A DNA stretch of 64,000 nucleotides, taken from contig CM049322.1 of the NCBI GenBank assembly GCA_026874595.1, positions 52,727,386-52,791,385 on the forward strand. Direction: 5' to 3'. The notes under the pieces are model-generated. The model worked only from the letters and a program-made list of their open reading frames with translations, was not told where the DNA came from and searched no databases. The DNA comes from Sipunculus nudus (lineage: Eukaryota > Annelida > Sipuncula > Golfingiida > Sipunculidae). Positions within the stretch are counted from its first letter, which is position 1; every line of letters begins with the position of its first letter. This document shows, piece after piece, positions 34,932 through 46,560 of the stretch. Made by a program: the position numbers and the translations under genes.

Positions 34932-35225
34932 GGCCAAAATTTAAAAAGGTATGGTTCTCAAGCACTTTTTTTCCAGAAATCAGTGCGGGCGGGCGGTATT
35001 TTATTTTTTTTACCTTTTTTGTATGTTTCGATAAAAATGTCACATGATTAGGGAGAAGCATGGAATAAAGATATTTTTTTGCTAAACAGGTAAAAGCACA
35101 ACATAAATTGTACTATTTTATCTTCATTAATGATAAAAATCAAAATATTTTTTTTTGTGTGGCGGTTAAAATTGACGCGGGGGGGGGGTGCCTGAGAACC
35201 ATACCTTTAATTTTTTTTTTTTGCC
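34932..35225 (-). mobile_element. PIF/Harbinger-like MITE, copy 2 (inverted relative to copy 1)
   Basis: 294 bp with the same terminal inverted repeats as 19924-20229 (GGCCAAAATTTAAAAAGGTA at left; GTGCCTGAGAACCATACC through TTGCC at right). It is flanked by TAA on both sides (34929-34931, 35226-35228), fitting TWA duplication. The interior matches copy 1 in reverse complement (for example AGAAATCAGTGC, GTATGTTTCGATAAAA). Confidence 0.85.
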
Positions 35226-35229
35226 TAAT

Positions 35230-35590
35230 GAAAGCATTATGAATTTTCACTAAATGATCAGTGGCCTGAAACCACGTAAAGTGCCCCCTGCAGGTGTCCC
35301 TGTGTACTAACATTAGTCACGTTAAAATAATAAACATTTATACACTGTACTGACCTTACTGCATGGTTTGGATTGTGTGTGTTGATTTTCAAATGAACTG
35401 ATAAACTTAAGTGTTGATACAACCTGATCATTTTCTTAAGAAAATAAAGCAATTCTTTAACAGATCTACAAATAAATTTATTTCTGAAATTGTTAACGAA
35501 ACAAAAATCGTATTTTTACATTTATTTAGCCTTGAATTTTTATTCTCTATTTTACTCTTATTTTTTCTTGCCTTTTTTCTTTTTTTAGGT
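35230..35590. other. Intergenic, no gene recognised
   Basis: AT-rich. The two overlapping open frames at 35411-35722 and 35428-35685 are compositionally driven by A/T and poly-C. Confidence 0.4.
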
Positions 35591-35599
35591 AATAGATGT

Positions 35600-35855
35600 C
35601 CCCTTGCTGCCCCCCCCCCCCCCCATGTGGGGCGTTCCCCATGTGGTACTAAATATTGTCCTCCCCAGTTTTCGAGGGCGGACAAGGGTCACAGTCACGA
35701 TATTCATTGCCCATCTTGCTGATGTCGTTACACAGACCCGGAAACAGGTGACACGTGATACCATGGGGCACCGCGTGAACCAAACAGTGACCTCCTGTTC
35801 ATGCTACTCTTACCGGTCCCCGGCACCACGGGCCACGGACAGCGCCTTTTAGTGT
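35600..35855 (+). other. G+C-rich island, possible exon or regulatory block
   Basis: After a C15 run (35610-35624), about 230 bp are visibly G+C- and CpG-rich and remain open on the plus strand to a TAG at about 35850. A CTCCCCAG acceptor-like site lies near 35667. The predicted peptide (VTVTIFIAHLADVVTQTRK and onward) resembles nothing I know. It may be a terminal exon, a CpG-containing regulatory block or a repeat. Confidence 0.2.
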
Positions 35856-36082
35856 TCAATACAGGGTTTATTTTGTTGTATTAGAATAGGTCACGTAGTC
35901 AGAGACCTTGATATCATTCTTCATGAAGGGTACAAGCTACGAAGAATGATAAGAAAACCTCGTCAGGTATGGAAAAGGGGGACTCCAGACCTCAAAATTG
36001 CTATGAAACCCTGAAAAAAAGGTTGAAGCGGTGGTTGGGTCCTACAAAAGAAGGGAAAGGTCTAACCAATAAATATATATAC

Positions 36083-36087
<5 letters not shown>

Positions 36088-36128
<41 letters not shown>
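36088..36128. repeat. (AT)n microsatellite
   Basis: About 20 AT dinucleotides. Confidence 0.94.
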
Positions 36129-36132
<4 letters not shown>

Positions 36133-36594
36133 TTATATTTATATTAAGATATAATATATATGTAATATATATTATATAAGTCAACCTTTCGCACACTGTA
36201 CATTTGTAACTGATGTGTCTGAGAGGATGAATATTTACATACCGGACTGTTACGGTGTCTGCTTGGAGAGTCAAGCTTCTTGGATGAGACTGTGGAGAAA
36301 TTACGGAGAAAAGAGCCAATGTTTGCGTTTAATGTCATTTTGCTGCTGTTTGATGTATGTCGGAAGGCAGGGTGTTTACACAGAACACATATACATACAT
36401 CTGGCTATAATAAACTGTCTGGAATAACGGATGTGTATGTTTTATAGATATACCTCGAGTATCTATGTTTATCATAGGTCATGTGTTTATTTATGAGTGC
36501 TTGCATGAGAGATGATTCATCATAATTTTGACCAGGCGTAACCGCTTGCATGCAGTGTGTGAATTTTGAGTCAATTTCGTGAATATTGATCTAA

Positions 36595-37967
36595 TGCCGC
36601 AAAACCTCGCCTAACGAACATCTCCGTAAAGCAACCACGAAATCACGACCACGTTTCCATGGTCCCGTGTTTTTGTTCGCTGTGTATATCATATTTATAA
36701 GCCACGGAATAGCGGAAACCACTTATTTTCGTCCAATCGCGTGACCTCAGCTTCAATTGATTCAAGTTCAAGAACTCATGGAGAAATAATTGCTAAGTTT
36801 AAGATGAGATTAATTTTATATGCCAGTGTCCATTTTGTATAATTTGCCTCGATTATTACTTTATATAATAGTGTTTGCTCAAAGAATAATGATTTGGTTG
36901 TGCAGGAAAAATTTGAATGTTTGTTATCAAATCATGCTAATCAGATGTGTGAATATTTCGTCACAGCATGGGATGTTAGACAGTCACACTTATTTAACCC
37001 AACGTAAGATTCATTTAATTTGTGGTTTTGGAGTCTCTTTTTAACCCCGCTGAGGGTAGGTTACCACGTGATTTGTAATGTTTCGTGTTTTTGAAAATAT
37101 TGTACGGGACACTATTATAAATAACTATCTATCCATGTTACCACTTAGTACGCAGTAATCATTGCCATGCCATGAGCAGCGGAGTGTCGTATTACACTAA
37201 TATGTAAAGAGCAGTACAGGTGAAAACAGTGTAGGGCAAAGATCAAAGCGTGTTCACGCGGATGATCACACCAGGCTATAGGAATGTTTACGTAAGCGTT
37301 TCATAACTTGTTTTGTTAGGTCTGCATGTAAATGCTTTGATTTACTCACCGGCCAATAACGATTTTTGATTGGTTCATATTAAACTCACCATTGGGCTGT
37401 TAAGAAACTTTTTTTGGCTGAGCAAAGCGACCGAGTGCTTATGAGTACCTCGACCATGTAAAATGTCTACGCTTTAGAACATGCTGCAGGGGCGAGCTGT
37501 GCACGACAAGTGTCAATGTCGGCTCCTTTGTATGGATCAGTTTCCGAGAAAATATACGTTATCATTGCAATGTAGAATGAATCTGCCTGAACTATGTATA
37601 ATATTCATTATATATCAATTTTAAATGTCGTACAGTAATCCAGTGATCAAATTAAAACTTTGTTAATAAAAGAAGTTGTTCTTTAGACGGGCCTGGATAC
37701 GGATTTTTATTTTGGCTTGACTTTTGCTCATTTTTCATTATTAATAAGGCAGATTGCAAATACATATCGTGTTAATTTCTTGTCTTATTTTATAGATTTA
37801 GGTAAAAAGAAACATAATCAGCAATTCCAATATATATTGAACTACAACGGGCACGTCACAGAGCACTAAAAGTTAACAAGGTACGGCCAGACGAGCTGTC
37901 GTAAGATCCTTGATATTCATACCTCAGGCGGGGTCTCGCTGGTGGTCGTCATTTCGAGGTTTTACTG
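36595..37967. mobile_element. Possible pogo/Tigger-like non-autonomous DNA element
   Basis: The right end reads CGAGGTTTTACTG|TA (37955-37969), the reverse complement of the pogo/Tigger-type terminus CAGTAAAACCTCG, followed by the expected TA. A diverged counterpart, GCAAAACCTCGCCTAACGAA, starts near 36599. The interval holds no transposase frame. The two ends may belong to one 1.37-kb element or to two separate relics. Confidence 0.4.
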
Positions 37968-37988
37968 TATATATATTTATATATACAT

Positions 37989-37990
<2 letters not shown>

Positions 37991-38049
<59 letters not shown>
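37991..38049. repeat. (AT)n microsatellite at a transposon end
   Basis: AT-repeat sequence beginning essentially at the TA that abuts the pogo-like terminus at 37967. Confidence 0.95.
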
Positions 38050-38058
<9 letters not shown>

Positions 38059-38261
38059 GGAAATGGATGTGGTTCTAAATCAAATCCGATGAATAAAGAA
38101 ACGTATGATGATGGATGATAAATCGGTTATTTCATGTAAGCCGATTACGCTTTCTCCGGTGCCTAGTTCAGGAATGAATAAATGTTTCGCAAGATAATGA
38201 CGGTTCTTTGCATGTTCATATTTTGGGATCGACAATCGCTATATTTGGGCATGCGACTGCG

Positions 38262-38263
<2 letters not shown>

Positions 38264-38327
<64 letters not shown>
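38264..38327. repeat. (AT)n microsatellite
   Basis: About 31 AT dinucleotides. Confidence 0.95.
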
Positions 38328-38329
<2 letters not shown>

Positions 38330-38331
<2 letters not shown>

Positions 38332-39660
38332 GTGCGGTTATACGTCCGGGGTTTCTGGTTTACACATGTATTTGATTTTATTTGGCAATATGTGCAATGC
38401 TGGCCAACTTGAATTGGACCCGACCCTTGTGTTATGTCTTTTCTTCGCCAATATTCGGAAACCCCAGTCCATGACTACTTATTAAGTGGTTCACCTCAGC
38501 AATGATGTAAGCTCTTTAAAGCCGGTTAAAAAAAAAAAAATATTTCAGGATGTATAACCACCGAATGGAGATAATTAACCCAGGGTTCATGTTAATATTG
38601 CACAGGAACTGTCCCGATTGAAATATTTTTTTTTCAGTTTATTTTAATCATTTTAATACTTGAACGTATCGGTTGGTAATTTTGTTTTGGGTACATCAAA
38701 GGGGACCCTGAACTTGAGGTATGTTAATGTTTTAAAATAAAAAAAAATAACATTAATTATACATACATGCCCGCGCAAACGTATACGTATACAAACATCG
38801 TATATATACGCACATAAACACAGACACACTCACGTGCAGATCTATGCTTTATCTTGTCATTAACAGTTGCATGTTAGTTAATACCGGTACATATTATTTT
38901 TATGAAATGTATGCCATATTTAGAAACAATTTCAATATATTATTGTTGCATGCTTCTAGAAAATAGGGGTGGGTCGGGGCATATATATAGAGCAGATGGG
39001 GGGGGGGGGTTAGGAGAGGATATTTCCCTCTCATGGTGTAGAAATAATTTGAAAAAAAAACTTATATAGGCTGTAATAGTGCACCATGGTTCAGTATCGG
39101 AGCTATATTCCGTTATTTAGAGTGTCGTTAATTGTTCTTTTTCTTAGAGAGTTTAAGTTGAAAAAAGGTGCTGGGCCACGTACGTGCCGCCTAAAAAAGC
39201 CTACAAGCACACGCAGACATTCTCAAACAAAATATTTTCTGTGTATTACACCCACCACTCATAGAGGCTTTAAGTTGTGTTTATAGCTTCACTTGTAGTT
39301 AAAGTGATTTGTTAATATTTAAGCAGTTAGTACTTTTACTTACTATATATGTTTGTAAGTGTTGTACTTAGTCGATACGGTACTTACTTATCCGTGTGTC
39401 AGTAAGTGCTGTACTTGATCCTGTCTGGACCTACTGTGTCTGTAAAATCAGCAGCCGGCTGTGATGTCTTGACAGCAGGCCCGGCAGCTAATCGTCAGCT
39501 GACCTCTGTGACACGACAGTCATCCTATACCCTGTGACAGCCTCCCGGTCCGGTAACTAGATACGGGTCCCTCCTCCGTCACCCGCCTCATCAGGTTTCT
39601 CAAGCCTCAACTTTATATGCCATTTGTCATAATTACACATGATCACTGCTGGATAGATTG
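38330..39660. other. Intergenic; G+C-rich patch at 39440-39600
   Basis: Mostly AT-rich with a G12 run at 38998-39009. A patch around 39440-39600 is G+C-rich, with paired CTGTGACA words. No gene recognised. Confidence 0.35.
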
Positions 39661-39664
39661 CTAA

Positions 39665-40175
39665 TTTATGCACCATGTATGCTGTTATGGAGCTAACCTA
39701 TTATGATTTGAGGATTTGAGTGTGGTCACAAAAAAGTGCTATTCTTTCTAAACGTTGCAACCAAACTCTCTTCGCAGATAGGTTCTCGCCAGAACGCTGT
39801 CCTCGCAGTACTCTTGCGTCTCCGCGCCTTTATGTTATTTCTACCAGAGCTGTAAGGTCGAATGTCGAAATTATGGGTATAACGCTAGTAATGGATATAA
39901 GTGTTGATGCACGTATTTTCACACACACACACACGTGTGTGTGTGTGTGCAAATGCGATACATTTCTTTTTTATTTCTCATAAATTTTGTTAAAATATCT
40001 TTGACCGTCATCCACCAATTTCCCTATTTTCTGCACACTTCGATTTCTCTACCAGAGTTGTTATGTTTAGCACACTGTTGCTTATGTATGCACCATGTAT
40101 GCTGATATAAGGGGAGCCAATTATAATTTGAGAATTTGAGCGTGGTTACAAAAAAGTCATTCCTGTCTAAACTTT
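39665..40175 (+). repeat. Direct duplication pair about 415 bp apart
   Basis: About 90 bp at 39665-39755 recurs at 40081-40175. Shared text includes TATGCACCATGTATGCTG, TTTGAG.ATTTGAG.GTGG and ACAAAAAAGT. The intervening DNA contains a (CA)n(TG)n palindrome. Confidence 0.75.
39920..39949. repeat. Perfect (CA)n.(TG)n palindrome
   Basis: Fifteen bases of alternating CA followed by their exact reverse complement, a 30-bp perfect palindrome without spacer. It is capable of cruciform or Z-DNA formation. Confidence 0.95.
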
Positions 40176-40286
40176 CTTTTCTAGATTTTTCATGTTTATA
40201 TTTTGCTACTGGCACTTGGCCAAAATTATAACAAAAGTATTCCTGGCACCGGCGTCGAAAATTTTTTCATTATATTCACTATGAAA

Positions 40287-40290
<4 letters not shown>

Positions 40291-40364
<74 letters not shown>
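40291..40364. repeat. (AT)n microsatellite
   Basis: About 37 AT dinucleotides with one C interruption. Confidence 0.96.
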
Positions 40365-40367
<3 letters not shown>

Positions 40368-41340
40368 GGAGCAGTATGCTTTATATTGTCATGAGGCTTG
40401 ATTTATCAAGTATAAGGCATAATCGCCATGCAGAAAAACACTTTAAGATTGGTAAAAACATAATTAATCGATATTTTTAAATAATCCTTTCTGAATTTTT
40501 ACCTTGGTGTTTAATTACATGATGAGCGCTGCCTACATTTATAGAAATCTAGAGAAATGTGTATATATGTGGTGTGCCTATATGTTTTCGCACACATCTG
40601 TATGAATATGTTCCTATATATGCATGTATAGCTAATGTAGGTGTGAGTCCATTCACCAACCCCCCCCCCCCCCCCCGTTTCCTTTCCATTAATACCTAAC
40701 TTAAAAAGCGGGCCGGGGGGGGGGGCGGGTAAACCCCCTACTGGTCTTAAACTTCCCCATTCCTTGAAAATTCCTGAACCTGAAACGAATATAGCGGCAA
40801 ATGTTTATTAACGATTCATTAAACTTTATTTTTTTTATTTATACTTTTAGACTTAATTTTAAGCTTATTATAGAAATAAATATTTTCTTTTTTTTTATAT
40901 TTGTGCGGACACAAAGTAATTTCTTAGCTTTGGATTAATAAATTATATCTTATCTGATCTGACCTCAATTATCTTATCTTATTTTATATTATGTGCACAT
41001 GTGTATTTGTTTATGTCTGAAGGTTCCCCCATAATTTTGTGTGTCTGTTATGTTAGTTTGCCTGAATGAATATTTCTATGTTTCCATGTATGTTCATGGT
41101 ACGTGCTTGTTTGAAGTATGAACATGCTTTAAGATTAGCCGTGTGAAATGTATTTTTTTTTTATGATTTCAAAGGGCTGTTTTTCCCCCCAGGTTTTCAT
41201 CTTGTTTCTCTTCGACTTGGTTCTCCGCACTGTTCTGTTTGCATAGTCGCTTCTACAGTATTTGTAGCTATCCCTGCGCCTTTGTGTCTTTGTTTTGACG
41301 CCCTATATACATATTTTTGTTCCCACAGCATTTTCATTTT
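40365..41340. other. Intergenic with poly-C and poly-G runs
   Basis: C17 at 40660-40676 and a G9-10 run near 40716. AT-rich otherwise; no gene recognised. Confidence 0.4.
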
Positions 41341-41353
41341 TTTTTTATTTCAG

Positions 41354-41523
41354 ACAGAACATCTGACTTTGACCACGTGTGCAACACCTGCGAGTCTGGT
41401 GACGCATGCGCAGGAATTAGAAGTGAATCCTCGCGCCAAGCGCCATCTGGATGTAGCCGCGATAACCGTCATTCTCATAGTGCCTTGTCACACAGAGCCC
41501 CGGCCATTTGTTTGTTAGCATAG
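41354..41523 (+). other. Candidate exon after a strong 3' splice site
   Basis: A T-rich run ends TTTTATTTCAG|ACAGAACATC at 41353/41354. The following 160 bp are G+C-rich and open in two frames, one beginning with a Cys-rich stretch (SDFDHVCNTCESGDACAG). A possible internal donor (CTG|GTGACG) lies at about 41398. No domain recognised and no upstream exon identified. Confidence 0.25.
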
Positions 41524-42427
41524 GCTTTGGAGCCAGGGGGGAGGGGACTTTGTGGTCCAAGGGGGATGGGGTCAGTGTGGCCTTCCTTGAAATGACGTGA
41601 ATTCCATCGATTTGCATTGTAAATCCACAGAAATTTTTCCAATTGTACATGTCTCGCATGAAAAAAACTGACTATATTTCTGAATCCACTTTGTTTAGTA
41701 ATGTAGGTCAGTATCGTATCATTTTTGAGGCAGGGGAAATAAATATGGTGCAATACATTTGGATGAGAACGGTAAGAAAAACACTTTATGATTTATATTT
41801 AGATTGATTACTTTATAGAGAGGTCTGTTTTGGAGTATATTAACAATTGTGTGTATTGCTCAGTGTTTAATTATATGTTTGATATCAGGTAAAATGATTC
41901 ATGTTAATACTGATTTGAATATTACATCCTAAACGTCATGCCTTCATTACCTTTGTTTCATGATTCACGCCTATGGCTTTGAGTAAAATTACAAACATGG
42001 GAACTTGATCTGAAATTTTATCAAATTAAAAAAATACTATATTAGGATATATATGGTATCAAGTTGGGCAGCAATATTTTATGGTATTGTTTGCGGAGCA
42101 TGGGATTAAAAGTAAGAAAATGGTCAAAATATTACATTGAAAAGGCACATTTCAGTTTTTTGTTTGGATATTTTTAATTACCATACACTGCGAGGTGGAG
42201 ACATAACCAGGTACAATATGATTCCTTTTCTTTCACACTATCAGCACATGGCCTCATTACCTCCCCTTCGGCTGATTTACACCTTGTTAAGGTTCTGTGG
42301 GTAAACGCGGTCCATGTGTGCCTGTTTATAAAAACAAGGTGAACATAATGATGCAGAAGCTATAGAAATACACAGGAGGAACATGCCTAAAGGTAATGTG
42401 TAAATTAATAAATGTTTTCTTTTTCAG

Positions 42428-42556
42428 GTGCTACTGATCACCGACAGCCCCTCCGAAAAAAAATATCTCTGGATTGATGAAGAAAAAGAAAAGAGAGAAA
42501 AAAGCCCCCTCCCCTTTGACACATGTTCATCATTTCTGACAGGTCAAGACGAATAA
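42428..42556 (+). other. Candidate terminal exon after a strong 3' splice site
   Basis: TTTTCTTTTTCAG|GTGC at 42427/42428 is followed by 42 codons open in one frame, ending in TAA at 42556. Another frame stops earlier. It may pair with the candidate exon at 41354, but the frame and product are unknown. Confidence 0.22.
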
Positions 42557-42559
42557 CGT

Positions 42560-43230
42560 GCATACTCAATGCGTCGCCACTGTGGTGGTGGATCAAAAAG
42601 GTCTATTGCGACCTTCTATTATCATATAGATATAAAACCACTTGTGCTGAATTTCTGATAAGTCAAAGCCAAGGTCTGACACGAGGATGTTTTACTCTAT
42701 GACCACATGCAAACATTAACACATTTATACATACAGTCATGACAGACAGACTTACAGACTTACAGGCATACATACATATTCATGTGTGTTTGTATTTAGG
42801 GGAAACCGGATTTTCCACGATTAAGCTCAATCTAATCAAAATTCCAAACTCACCATTATCGGCAGCTTTTCAGGAACGTCATCGAGGAATATCCACAAAT
42901 GTACAGTCACTTATGCACTAATCCACCTGAACGTTTGGGCCAATTAAGTGAAAGCAAACACGGTTATGATAGCATCCAAGAAAATGGACACCCAACATGG
43001 CTGAGGTTTTCATTTCTTGGAACACACATTTTTGTTTTAAATAAATAGTCAGTTAGGAATAGTAAACGGAATAATTGATGTTCACATCTTTATTTTGTTC
43101 AATAATGGTCATATAGTGGCTTCATATGTTATTATATAGATCTGTCGACAACATTTCCCTCTCAAACAAATTTCTCCGGTTCATCTGAAAATCAATATAT
43201 TTGCATTTTAGTTTTGGGAGGAGTGGATGG
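42560..43230. other. Intergenic, no gene recognised
   Basis: AT-rich with a short CAGACAGACTTACAGAC patch near 42743. Nothing else supported. Confidence 0.4.
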
Positions 43231-43440
43231 ATGTATCAGCCTGAATTCGTTATATGTTTATCCGTCTTGAATACTTTTGTTATGAGCCAGACAGGTGGCG
43301 CCAACTTCTGTCCCTTTAAAGAGAATTTTTCTCAGTAGTGGATTGGTGTTTCGGCCTGGTATTTTGCATGGTATATCCATCTAATGATCTGTTTTTGATG
43401 AAAATTGCACACATATGGGGAGTTTAATTTGCAACACTGA
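43230..43440 (+). repeat. GGTGGCGCCACC-palindrome repeat, two monomers
   Basis: Shares ATGTATCAGCCTGAATT and CGGCCTGGTATTTTGCA with the 28.6-29.1 kb copies. The palindromic word is AGGTGGCGCCAAC at 43292-43303. Confidence 0.6.
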
Positions 43441-43444
43441 TGCC

Positions 43445-44316
43445 ACAAATTTGAAGTCACGTCATGTCAGGAACATTCAATGCCTTACTTTATCCATGCA
43501 TGCCTCTGTGATCTGGCGGAAACACGTAGTCGCTTGTTGAAAACCCGTATTCTAGTTTATATCTCAAGGAGAGCAGTACATTGGTATTTGAAATCATCGA
43601 AACACTGTGAAATATTTTTGTAAATTACATATTATGGATTGCAATTGAAAACTATTATCATTTTAAAGCAAAATGTGGGGTAGGGAGATAACAGACGATT
43701 CCCCTTGTCACACCAAATATTGGTGGTGAAAACTAATTCTGGACTTTTTACACATTTATCATTAGTTCACAATTGTTTATATGGTTATAATATTATATGT
43801 GTATTGAACACCATGCATTTATATTTTCTGGTTTTAATTTTAAGGAGTTTTCCATGTTAATTTTTTTCAAAGCCTTATGTAGATTAAATTAATTCTAACC
43901 AAGTAACCCTGTACAATAATATTGAAATAGAAATATAATAACCAAAATTGACAATGCTTCATATTTCATTATATACACGCTGACATGGATATAAAAAAAT
44001 GGACTAACTTTGCACCTTGTGAGGAGCGGTCTTTCTTTAAGTCAATTATCTTTCATTAACTTGTCACTTATCTACGGCACGGTTAATGTGCCCACTATAT
44101 TTACTCGGTCTGTATTTTGTAATTTGTTATCATTCTGTCTCTTTCTTCGGACATGGAAACAGCAGGTATAAATACGGTATATTTAAGCTTAAATTTCATT
44201 TACGTAAATGCGACCTAGGTATGCGACCAGGTATGCAGTTGCGGCAGATCGATTTCTTTTGAGTTTAAAGTTTCATATAAATTGATATATGTGTAATATT
44301 CAAGAAACGCTTTTGG

Positions 44317-44325
<9 letters not shown>
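43445..44325. other. Intergenic, no gene recognised
   Basis: AT-rich, nothing supported. Confidence 0.4.

Positions 44326-44365
<40 letters not shown>
44326..44365. repeat. (AT)n microsatellite
   Basis: About 20 TA dinucleotides. A second, interrupted run lies at 44638-44684, and a G13 run at 44819-44831. Confidence 0.92.
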
Positions 44366-44369
<4 letters not shown>

Positions 44370-44637
44370 CTACTGTATTTTTCTACAACGAACCACAGCT
44401 AGATATGTTATATATATGAAGTCATAGCTGTATAGCTGTCAGGATTGACGATAGAGGAGCAGACCTTTGTCACTTTATGACATGTATAGGCGTAAGCGGC
44501 CTGTAGCGATGAAAAGTCTCATAAAAAGAGCTGCAAAAGTACATCTTACAGTTTTTTTGTAGCGTATATTTTGAAATATATAAAATATATCTTTACTGTT
44601 TTATGTTACATTTACCTTTAATGCTCTAATATACATA

Positions 44638-44668
<31 letters not shown>

Positions 44669-45097
44669 TATACATATATATACACACGACACACGCTTAC
44701 TTAATCTGAGCACTCTTCACTCCATTTATAGTTATGCAGCTATTGCATATGGAAGCCCCAGGCAAACTAGGGGAAAGCATTTCTGCACCCAAAATCCATT
44801 TTCCATTCGCAACAATGTGGGGGGGGGGGGGTGGCGGGTCATTCCAAATTAACCCCCCACCTTTAACCACCTTCACCTTTCACTCAAAACAATAATTATA
44901 ATAAGAATGTTTTCAGAATGTGATCCAGAACTCCGTTCAGGGAATAGCGACTGTCGAGTGTGGGTACCGGGGTGCATGGTGTTACCCTACTGAGGTGCAT
45001 GGATTTTCTTCTGATTTTTGATTAAACTTAGAGCAAAATAAAGTGATTTTACAATAAAATAACATGGAGGAACATCGCCTAAGAAACCTACCAAATA

Positions 45098-45123
45098 ACC
45101 ACATTTTATTTGGCCAATCAATG

Positions 45124-45186
<63 letters not shown>

Positions 45187-45199
45187 TATAAAATGTGGT
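45098..45199. repeat. (AT)n array enclosed by a perfect 12-bp inverted repeat
   Basis: ACCACATTTTAT (45098-45109) and ATAAAATGTGGT (45188-45199) flank an AT-dinucleotide run at 45127-45183. Together they form a hairpin-prone segment of about 100 bp. Confidence 0.85.
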
Positions 45200-46560
45200 C
45201 TCCTATTGTGCGCCAACATTTGTTTAATCACTTAATATTGACAAAATAAGACGTGACCACATTTTTTTTTTACCAGCCAATTGTATGTGTGACGAATCTC
45301 TACATGTGTGTAGATAGCTTCTTGATACAAGAATTCTGTAACACGTGGCGTGATGTGAAAACACTGACTGTCGATTTAGACACTTTGTTCTTGCAAAACA
45401 GGGGGTTCTGGCTGTGTTAGCATTTTATTTCGTCAAACCACTCAGACATAAATGAATGTTTAAACAGAATGGAAAATACGTGTTTATTACTTCTTTCTGG
45501 TCGACTAATAATTAACGTCATTTTTTTATGCTTAACCTGCACCTTTAACCTAGTGGAGGAAATGAAATAACCGGCCTTCATTTTATTGACACGAATCTTC
45601 TGTCTACATGAGGTGTGCCCTGAAATTTTTCATTGCCTTATACGGTCAGGTGTTGCATCACAGGTGTATCGCTACTGGAATTTCATCCACTACAGTCGTC
45701 AAAACAGACAATTTACCTCGTTTCCATAGCAAAGTTAAACCAGTTAAGGCGTAAATCATCGTTTGGATGTTCCTGAAACCCATAGAAAGGTCATTTGTTT
45801 CCCACTGATATATCGCCATATTTATAGGTAAGACTCATATCTAATATGGTTGCGGTGTTTACATTTAGTTCAAAGGGTTTTCGCATTTTAACACTTTCAG
45901 TTGGTAATTATGACCCACATGACGTGAAGCGGATGACAACTAATACACTGCCTCATTCACAACATGTTGTTTAACTTGTAACTAAATATCAACTGCTCTG
46001 GGATAGCTCAAGCACTAGTTGTTTACCAACCATACGTCATGGTGAAGGCATTGATCCCATTTTACATTTTGATGGCGTCATTGTATTTGCCCGTGCGGAT
46101 TTTACACGTCATGCGTTAATGTAATGTACGATATTATATCATGACAATCTAATTTCATCGAATGTAACGTTTTACCTCACTTTCAAAGGTGTCTCTTTAT
46201 TAACTATTCCTAACTCTAAGCAAAATGAAAAAATTAACAAACGCAATAGTAAAAGTAATTGCCTACAACCGTATTAAATTCTCAGCTGTGTCTGAATTCA
46301 GTGTTCTTAGCCCTGATATATTCATTGAACACGACTTTGCTTGCATGTTTGAGAGCGCCAAAATTACATCAATTGAGGAAGTTTTATTAATCAATCAGTT
46401 TCGCCAGTGAAAATTGTCATATGGAAGATATTTGCGTATATTGTGTGTCTTCTTAAATAACATGAGTTGCTATTCATGTTATATAACAGCACTGAAGCTG
46501 ACACATGTAAGATGAATTAGATAAGTGCTTTCCACTTTTTGGAAAAGGATGCCTACTTCT
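45200..46560. other. Intergenic, no gene recognised
   Basis: AT-rich; the plus-strand open frame at 46225-46410 has no motif and no splice context. Confidence 0.4.
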
